A stretch of 5,501 bases of DNA from Pseudomonadota bacterium (GTDB lineage Bacteria; Pseudomonadota; Alphaproteobacteria; Rhizobiales; Beijerinckiaceae), in the NCBI GenBank assembly GCA_021812505.1, contig JAKANG010000142.1:1-5501 (forward strand). The letters run 5' to 3'. The position numbers were made by a program, and so were the translations under genes. The notes beneath the pieces are model-generated. The model saw only the letters and a program-made list of their open reading frames with translations, was not told the origin of the DNA and ran no database searches. Positions 1-5,501 of this stretch are shown here, one piece after another (the stretch's first letter is position 1; each line of letters begins with the position of its first letter).

Positions 1-1
1 T

Positions 2-526
2 ACCGGCGACATTTCCGCCGAACAGCTCAAGGACGCCGGCGCGACCTTCGTCATCGTCGGCCATTCCGAGCGCCGCGCCGATCATGGCGAAAGCGACGAA
101 GTGGTGCGCGCCAAGGCCGAAGCGGCGCTGCGCGCCGGTCTGACCGTCATCGTCTGCGTCGGCGAAACCCATCTCCAGCGCGAGGCCGGCCAGACTTTGG
201 CGGTGGTCGGCGGCCAGCTTTCCGGCTCCCTGCCGCATGGCGCGACCGCGAAGAACATGGTGATCGCCTATGAGCCGGTCTGGGCGATCGGCACCGGCCT
301 CACCCCGACGCCGGCCGATGTCGCCGAAGTCCACGGCTTCATCCGTCACGAACTGGTCGATCTGATGCCGGGCGAGGGCGCCGCCGTGCGCATTCTCTAT
401 GGCGGCTCGGTCAAGCCCTCCAACGCCGCCGAACTGATGGCGGTCGAGAACGTCAATGGCGCGCTGGTCGGCGGCGCCAGCCTGACCGCCAAGGATTTTC
501 TCGGCATCGCCTCTGTCTATAAGTAG
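2..526 (+). CDS. tpiA: Triosephosphate isomerase, C-terminal part (5' end outside window)
   Basis: Triosephosphate isomerase interconverts dihydroxyacetone phosphate and glyceraldehyde 3-phosphate in cytoplasmic glycolysis, gluconeogenesis and the Calvin cycle. The reading frame is open from base 2 and gives 174 residues before TAG; the family is about 250 residues, so roughly 75 N-terminal residues, including the active-site Asn/Lys loop, lie off the left edge. The fragment keeps the motif VGHSERR with the electrophilic His at fragment residue 21 and [11 protein letters not shown] with the catalytic-base Glu at residue 91, followed by the flexible lid loop. It also has the phosphate-binding [13 protein letters not shown] and GALVGGASL segments and ends normally at FLGIASVYK. 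No frameshift or missing key residue is seen in the part present. A strong terminator candidate follows about 50 bases after the stop, so this gene probably ends its own transcript. An ATG at 101 is internal and is not the start. The identification is very secure. Confidence 0.97.
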   Translation, partial: TGDISAEQLKDAGATFVIVGHSERRADHGESDEVVRAKAEAALRAGLTVIVCVGETHLQREAGQTLAVVGGQLSGSLPHGATAKNMVIAYEPVWAIGTGLTPTPADVAEVHGFIRHELVDLMPGEGAAVRILYGGSVKPSNAAELMAVENVNGALVGGASLTAKDFLGIASVYK

Positions 527-578
527 GCGCCGCGCCGGGGTTCCCATCGGGTTCGTTTTGCGCTAAGACGCGCCGACT

Positions 579-615
579 AGCCGCCGCGGCCCTGTCGCGG
601 CGGCTTTATGGTTTT
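579..615 (+). terminator. Intrinsic terminator candidate after tpiA
   Basis: A perfect 10-base-pair stem is formed by AGCCGCCGCG (579-588) and CGCGGCGGCT (596-605), with a 7-base loop (589-595). It runs into a T-rich tail, TTTATGGTTTT (605-615). This is the classic shape of a Rho-independent terminator, though the tail is interrupted by ATGG. It lies about 50 bases past the tpiA stop and about 60 bases before the secG start, so it would separate the two transcripts or act as a partial attenuator between them. The hairpin is read directly from sequence; its function is inferred. Confidence 0.6.
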
Positions 616-662
616 CCAAGCTTTGAACAGCCTCTCCGGGAAGGGTTTTCGGACAAGGCGCG

Positions 663-667
663 AAGGA
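663..667 (+). promoter_or_regulatory. Ribosome binding site deciding the secG start
   Basis: AAGGA lies six bases before the ATG at 674. It fits the Shine-Dalgarno consensus and supports 674 over the upstream in-frame ATG at 608. That upstream ATG falls within the T-rich tail of the terminator hairpin and would add 22 residues ahead of the membrane helix that normally begins SecG. Confidence 0.7.
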
Positions 668-673
668 CGAACA

Positions 674-1069
674 ATGCAGACGATTCTCATCGTCATTCAT
701 CTTCTCATCGTGGTGGCGCTGATCACCGTGGTTCTGTTGCAGCGCTCGGAAGGCGGCGCCCTGGGCATGGGCGGCGGCGCGGGCAGCTTTTTCACCGGGC
801 GCGGCCAGGCCAACGCGCTGACCCGGGCGACGGCGATTCTCGCGACGCTGTTCTTCATGACCAGCCTGGGCCTGACCATCCTCTCGACCCTGACGCATCC
901 GAAGAAATCGATCTTCGAAACGCCCGCGTCGGCGCCGGCTTCCCAGCAGAACGCCCCCGCGCAGCCCAAGGGCACGGTGCTCGACCAGCTGAAGCAAATG
1001 GAAAAGAAAAAGGCGTCGTCCGCGCCGCAGGCTCCCGAGCCCGCCCAAGCGCCGCCGCGTTCACAGTAA
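674..1069 (+). CDS. secG: Preprotein translocase subunit SecG
   Basis: SecG is the small, non-essential subunit of the inner-membrane SecYEG channel; it helps SecA-driven export of unfolded preproteins. The product is 131 residues. Transmembrane helix 1 covers about residues 3-22 and is followed by the family signature QRSEGGALGMGGG (23-35) and the cytoplasmic loop GSFFTGRGQANALTRAT. Helix 2 covers about 53-73. The C-terminal tail (about 74-131) is rich in Ala, Pro, Gln and Lys, with a short charged segment (DQLKQMEKKK); such low-complexity tails are common in alphaproteobacterial SecG and rare in the shorter enterobacterial form. The ATG at 674 is chosen because AAGGA sits at the right distance and the protein then begins directly with helix 1. 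The position between tpiA and pyrG is a conserved alphaproteobacterial arrangement. Antisense open frames over this gene are composition artefacts. Confidence 0.95.
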   Translation: MQTILIVIHLLIVVALITVVLLQRSEGGALGMGGGAGSFFTGRGQANALTRATAILATLFFMTSLGLTILSTLTHPKKSIFETPASAPASQQNAPAQPKGTVLDQLKQMEKKKASSAPQAPEPAQAPPRSQ

Positions 1070-1091
1070 GGCGCCGCCGCGCTCGGAATAA

Positions 1092-2846
<1,755 letters not shown>

Positions 2847-2887
2847 GACCGCTCAGGGCCTTGCGGACGCTCCTCGTCTCCCCGGCG

Positions 2888-2916
2888 CTGTCTGTGTCTC
2901 GATTATGCCTTACAAT
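2888..2916 (+). promoter_or_regulatory. Weak promoter candidate upstream of the secreted-protein gene
   Basis: In the 99-base gap after pyrG, TACAAT (2911-2916) matches five of six bases of the -10 consensus. The sequence 17 bases upstream, CTGTCT (2888-2893), is a poor -35 match (three of six). If used, transcription would start about 20-25 bases before the ATG at 2946, leaving a short leader. The local drop in GC around GATTATGCCTTACAAT is noticeable against its surroundings. The call rests only on pattern matching. Confidence 0.25.
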
Positions 2917-2945
2917 CTGGCGGGCACGACAACGGGGCGTCAACC

Positions 2946-4055
2946 ATGCGGAATGGCTTTTTCCTGTTTTTTGGGATCGCGCTGGCGGTCGGAGCGTCGC
3001 TTCTGACCGGCTCCGAGGCGGCGGTCGGGATGGAACCGCGGACTCTGCAGCAGATACGCGCCGCAAATGCATTCATGTCGGCGACAGACTTTCTTGATAT
3101 CTGCCGATCCGCGGAGACGGAGAAGTTGGCCTACTGCATGGGGTATCTCCGTGGCGCGGTGTTCTTCTGGCAGGAGAAAACTGCCTGCGGGATGGCGGCG
3201 CCTGATGCGCAGGCGTTCTGTGCCGGCGCCGGGGACGCGCGGACGAAGGCGGCAGAAGTCATGGATTCGATGGCGGCCCTGAAAAATCCGCGTGGTCTCA
3301 ATCCGGATGAGGAAAAAGCCGAAGAAAAACGTCTCCGCGCCGCGCGTGCGAACGCCGTGCGCGAAATGAGGGAGAAACTTGGGACCTGCGCGCCGGGTCC
3401 GGAACATAGCGCCTTGTATTGCCAGGCCTACAACGCCCAGGCCGAGTTCCAGGTCATTTCGCCCGTGATGAACCCGCAGGGACCGGAGGCGGGACCGGAC
3501 AGCGTGGGACTGGCGGACGCGGTGGGCGCCGAGTTTCCGTTCATGTTCGCGTCGAAAGAGGCCTACCGGTTCCGCCCGTGTCTTTCGCCGAATTTCACGG
3601 CTGCAGAGGCGCGCAACGCGCTGCTCGCGTTCATCGACGCGCATCCTGAACAGCAGAAGGGGAAAATTGCGTTCGAACTGATCGGCCGCGCGCTTTACTA
3701 TACGGTTTGTCCGGCGCGGGTGAACATGCTACCGAACATGGAGCAATGCTTGGAATGGACGTCGCCCGGCGGCATGTTCGGCGCGAAAAACACCTGCAGC
3801 CAGGCGATCACGATCCGCTTCATGACCATTCCCGACGAGCACATCGTCGAAGCGACGGTGCAGCCCGGCGAATTCTTTCGTTCCGGGCTCACCGTCGACC
3901 AGGAAAAGTCCACGCGTTGGCTCTTCACGGCCTGCCCAAAAGGCAGTCCCGCATCCATCCGATTCGACGCCGCCGACCCCGCCAAGCGGGGCAGGAACAG
4001 GCAGGACATAATTGACGGCGGCTATGAATGCGGACGTCATCCGTTGCTCCAATGA
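2946..4055 (+). CDS. Predicted secreted 12-cysteine protein with Rap1a/Tai-like pattern, function unknown
   Basis: No confident family assignment; 369 residues. Residues 1-25 form a Sec signal peptide (MRN, hydrophobic 5-20, then GSEA; likely cleavage after Ala25 or Ala26), with no lipobox Cys, so a soluble periplasmic or secreted protein is expected. The mature part has 12 Cys: 53, 64, 81, 92, 148, 159, 212, 255, 268, 284, 330 and 362. FLDIC-x10-CMGYLRGA (49-71) and, after Cys212, FTAAEARNALLAFIDAHPEQ (217-236) with RALYYTVCP (248-256), recall the Rap1a/Tai immunity-protein domain (C, YC-x-GY-x-x-G, then a helix with HPE and a final C). Here they are separated by a charged linker (about 118-145) and a second C-x10-C unit. 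The last 100 residues (268-369) look like a beta-rich unit with NTCSQAITIRF, VQPGEFF and WLFTACPKG. The start rests on the signal peptide; GGGG at 2934-2937 is a modest ribosome site. Codon choice looks less GC-extreme than in pyrG. No partner toxin or secretion gene is visible, so an immunity role is only a possibility. Confidence 0.8.
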   Translation: MRNGFFLFFGIALAVGASLLTGSEAAVGMEPRTLQQIRAANAFMSATDFLDICRSAETEKLAYCMGYLRGAVFFWQEKTACGMAAPDAQAFCAGAGDARTKAAEVMDSMAALKNPRGLNPDEEKAEEKRLRAARANAVREMREKLGTCAPGPEHSALYCQAYNAQAEFQVISPVMNPQGPEAGPDSVGLADAVGAEFPFMFASKEAYRFRPCLSPNFTAAEARNALLAFIDAHPEQQKGKIAFELIGRALYYTVCPARVNMLPNMEQCLEWTSPGGMFGAKNTCSQAITIRFMTIPDEHIVEATVQPGEFFRSGLTVDQEKSTRWLFTACPKGSPASIRFDAADPAKRGRNRQDIIDGGYECGRHPLLQ

Positions 4056-4175
4056 TGTCGCGCCCCGATCTGGCAGGCGCCCGATATCATATCGAAATCA
4101 AGCCCGGCCGGCTTCGGCGCCGACGCGGTTCGGCCGTATTCGATGGAGCGTGTCCCGTCGCTTCCCGTTGGGGGC

Positions 4176-4201
4176 GCCAAGGCGCGGGCCGAAACCTTGG
4201 C
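4176..4201 (+). terminator. Hairpin downstream of the secreted-protein gene (weak terminator candidate)
   Basis: GCCAAGG (4176-4182) and CCTTGGC (4195-4201) form a perfect 7-base-pair stem with a 12-base loop. The following bases are ATGAAAATTC rather than a T-run, so it is not a classic intrinsic terminator on this strand. It could stabilise an RNA 3' end, or be chance. Confidence 0.25.
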
Positions 4202-4232
4202 ATGAAAATTCAAGGGGGGTGTCGTCGCTGTC

Positions 4233-4261
4233 TTGCCTGCGCAGGCCGATTGGTCGATAAG
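4233..4261 (+). promoter_or_regulatory. Candidate promoter with embedded palindrome for the VOC-kdsA pair
   Basis: TTGCCT (4233-4238) matches four of six -35 bases and GATAAG (4256-4261) matches four of six -10 bases, with the ideal 17-base spacer. The perfect palindrome GCCTGCGCAGGC (4235-4246) covers the end of the -35 box and the start of the spacer, where a repressor dimer could bind. The promoter would place a start site about 25-30 bases before the ATG at 4297. The symmetry is seen directly; promoter and operator roles are inferred. Confidence 0.3.
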
Positions 4262-4296
4262 GTTGCGCGTCTCATCCGAGAATTTCCCAACATTCC

Positions 4297-4929
4297 ATGT
4301 CGCGCAAGCTCGTCCGCATATCTTTGACCGCCGCCAGCCGGGCCGACCTAGTCGGGGCCTGGACGCGGCTGGGCTTTGCGCTCGATGCGGATGGCGCGGG
4401 CGTTACGCTCGCCGATGGCGTTGTTCTGGCTTTTGCGGCGAGCGACGATCCGGCGCGACGGGCTTCGGTGGGGCTGAGCGCCGGTTCGGGCGAGACGCCT
4501 GCAATGCCGGCGAGCGCGGCGGCGGGCTGTTTTCAGCTGGTCGAGGCGGCGCCGGCGGCGGCTCCGGATCACGCCAATGGCGTCGTGGCCTTGCGCGAAG
4601 TCGTCGTCGTCGCGGATGAGCCCGCCGATCACGCCGAATTTCTTTCGGCGCTCACCGGCCAGCGGGAAATGCTGGCGACATCGGCGGGGCTGGACATCCC
4701 GCTGGGCGGCGCGAGCCTGGAAATTCTGAGCCCGCGGGCTTTCGCCTTCCGTTTCGGGATCAATCCGCGCGCCGAAAAATTTCATATCGCCGGGCTGGTG
4801 TTCGGCGTGAAAAATCTGACTGAAACCGAGGCGGTTCTGGCCGCGAACGGCCTGATGACGATCTTCCAGGTCGGACGCCTGGCGGCGGGCGAGGCCGAGG
4901 GCATGGCGGTCGCCTTTGAGCGGGCGTGA
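4297..4929 (+). CDS. VOC-superfamily (glyoxalase-like) protein, compact form
   Basis: A 210-residue cytoplasmic protein with no signal or membrane segment. The second half has the layout of the glyoxalase-like VOC proteins found beside kdsA in Rhizobiales: [25 protein letters not shown] (from about residue 89), an alternating beta/alpha unit ending [20 protein letters not shown] (about 132-151), then [24 protein letters not shown] (about 158-181). The first half (1-55) looks like a reduced beta-alpha-beta unit ([24 protein letters not shown]) followed by an Ala/Gly/Pro-rich stretch; it lacks the usual metal-ligand His near the start of strand 1 (an Arg-Ile-Ser run is there instead). Substrate and activity are unknown, and metal binding is doubtful. 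The ATG at 4297 is the only start codon after the in-frame stop at 4258; no strong ribosome site is visible. Its TGA overlaps an ATG at 4929 in the kdsA frame, so it is probably cotranscribed with kdsA. Confidence 0.8.
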   Translation: MSRKLVRISLTAASRADLVGAWTRLGFALDADGAGVTLADGVVLAFAASDDPARRASVGLSAGSGETPAMPASAAAGCFQLVEAAPAAAPDHANGVVALREVVVVADEPADHAEFLSALTGQREMLATSAGLDIPLGGASLEILSPRAFAFRFGINPRAEKFHIAGLVFGVKNLTETEAVLAANGLMTIFQVGRLAAGEAEGMAVAFERA

Positions 4930-4930
4930 T

Positions 4931-4935
4931 GGGAG
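4931..4935 (+). promoter_or_regulatory. Ribosome binding site deciding the kdsA start
   Basis: GGGAG lies five bases before the ATG at 4941, separated by a run of A. It favours 4941 over the in-frame ATG at 4929, which overlaps the stop codon of the VOC gene (TGATG) and would add only MGEK. Translational coupling between the two genes is plausible with either start. Confidence 0.6.
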
Positions 4936-4940
4936 AAAAA

Positions 4941-5501
4941 ATGTCGGAAGCGCGCAAGAATTCGGTTGTGGTGGTCGGCGAAGGTCCGCGCGCGGCAAAA
5001 TTCGGCAAGGATCTGCCTTTTGCCCTGATCGCCGGCCCCTGCGCGCTGGAAAGCCGCGACCATGCTCTGTTCATGGCCGAGCAAATGGCGGCGCTGACGC
5101 AAAAGCTCAGGCTTGATTACGTCTTCAAATCCTCCTTCGACAAGGCCAATCGCACCTCGGCGACAGGCCGGCGCGGCGTCGGACTCGACGCGGCGCTGAG
5201 AATTTTCGAGGAGATCAAGCAGAGCTTCGGCCTGCCGGTGGTCACCGACGTGCATGAGAAAGAGCAATGCGCCGCGGTCGCGGAAGTCGTGGACCTGTTG
5301 CAGATTCCCGCTTTTCTCTGCCGCCAGACCGATCTTCTGCTGGCGGCGGCGGCTACGGGAAAACCGGTCAATGTGAAAAAGGGCCAGTTTCTGGCGCCCT
5401 GGGACATGAAGAATGTCGCCGCAAAAATTTATGACGCGGGCAATCCGAACGTTCTGGTGACCGAGCGCGGCGCGTCCTTCGGCTACAACACCCTGGTCAC
5501 C
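4941..5501 (+). CDS. kdsA: 3-deoxy-D-manno-octulosonate 8-phosphate synthase, N-terminal part (3' end outside window)
   Basis: KdsA condenses phosphoenolpyruvate with arabinose 5-phosphate to KDO-8-phosphate in the cytoplasm, the first committed step toward the KDO of the lipopolysaccharide inner core. The window holds 187 of an expected 280-odd residues, open to the right edge. The (beta/alpha)8-barrel signatures are intact: [10 protein letters not shown] (29-38), [13 protein letters not shown] (Lys63), VVTDVHE (His105), [29 protein letters not shown] (Lys146-Lys147) and [13 protein letters not shown]. Cys34 in AGPCALES occupies the place of the metal-ligand Cys11 of the Aquifex enzyme; the metal-independent E. 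coli enzyme has Asn there. This protein therefore appears to be of the metal-dependent class, but the other ligands (His, Glu, Asp) lie beyond the window. About 20 residues precede the first barrel strand. The gene follows the VOC gene by 11 bases and likely shares its transcript. Confidence 0.97.
   Translation, partial: MSEARKNSVVVVGEGPRAAKFGKDLPFALIAGPCALESRDHALFMAEQMAALTQKLRLDYVFKSSFDKANRTSATGRRGVGLDAALRIFEEIKQSFGLPVVTDVHEKEQCAAVAEVVDLLQIPAFLCRQTDLLLAAAATGKPVNVKKGQFLAPWDMKNVAAKIYDAGNPNVLVTERGASFGYNTLVT

Larger units (their letters stand above)
4056..4296. other. 241-base non-coding spacer with symmetric elements
   Basis: No convincing gene is seen here. The open frames crossing it lack ribosome sites and resemble nothing recognisable, including the N-terminal part of VOC proteins. 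It does contain the near-palindrome GATAT-C-ATATC (4083-4093), a hairpin at 4176-4201, a 12-base palindrome at 4235-4246 and a promoter-like pair of boxes at 4233-4261. It therefore more likely carries the 3' end signal of the upstream gene and the promoter of the VOC-kdsA pair than a hidden gene. Confidence 0.6.

Noticed and set aside
623..651. TTGAAC (623-628) as a -35 box for a secG promoter
   Set aside because: The -35 match is fair, but no acceptable -10 box lies 16-18 bases downstream (TTTTCG and its neighbours match poorly).
608..673. Upstream in-frame ATG at 608 as the start of secG
   Set aside because: It lies in the tail of the tpiA terminator hairpin, lacks a ribosome site and would put an unusual polar extension ahead of helix 1. 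The ATG at 674 has AAGGA in place.
4202..4327. Small open frame of 41 codons with a CRRCLAC motif in the spacer before the VOC gene
   Set aside because: No ribosome site precedes its ATG, it overlaps the start of the VOC gene in another frame, and its cysteines come from GC-rich TGC codons within the palindrome region. Nothing supports translation.

Overview
The window looks like chromosome from a GC-rich alphaproteobacterium, probably of the Rhizobiales/Hyphomicrobiales (Beijerinckiaceae-Methylocystaceae-like, by overall resemblance only). The evidence is the gene order tpiA - secG - pyrG - (VOC protein) - kdsA, the alphaproteobacterial style of PyrG and SecG, and the strong G/C bias at third codon positions. 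All supported genes lie on the + strand. The genus cannot be fixed from this sequence alone.

Layout: (1) 2-526, the C-terminal two thirds of triosephosphate isomerase (tpiA), cut by the left edge and followed by a strong hairpin-plus-T terminator candidate. (2) 674-1069, secG, the small two-helix subunit of the SecYEG translocon. (3) A 148-base leader with GC-rich hairpins, then 1218-2846, a complete CTP synthase (pyrG). (4) 2946-4055, a 369-residue predicted secreted, cysteine-rich protein of unknown function. It has a Rap1a/Tai-like cysteine and helix pattern and sits inside an otherwise housekeeping block. (5) 4056-4296, a 241-base non-coding stretch with a hairpin, a 12-base perfect palindrome and a candidate promoter. 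(6) 4297-4929, a compact vicinal-oxygen-chelate (glyoxalase-like) protein. (7) 4941-5501, the N-terminal 187 residues of KDO-8-phosphate synthase (kdsA), cut by the right edge.

The housekeeping genes serve glycolysis/gluconeogenesis (TpiA), protein export (SecG), pyrimidine nucleotide synthesis (PyrG; CTP is also used to activate KDO) and lipopolysaccharide inner-core synthesis (KdsA). In related genomes an enolase gene often follows kdsA, but it would lie beyond the window. The only clearly accessory element is the secreted 12-cysteine protein between pyrG and the VOC gene. It appears to be built from three four-cysteine modules, two of which share an identical C-x10-C core, and it is the best candidate here for something undescribed. 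I see no tRNA, rRNA, CRISPR array, insertion sequence or phage gene.
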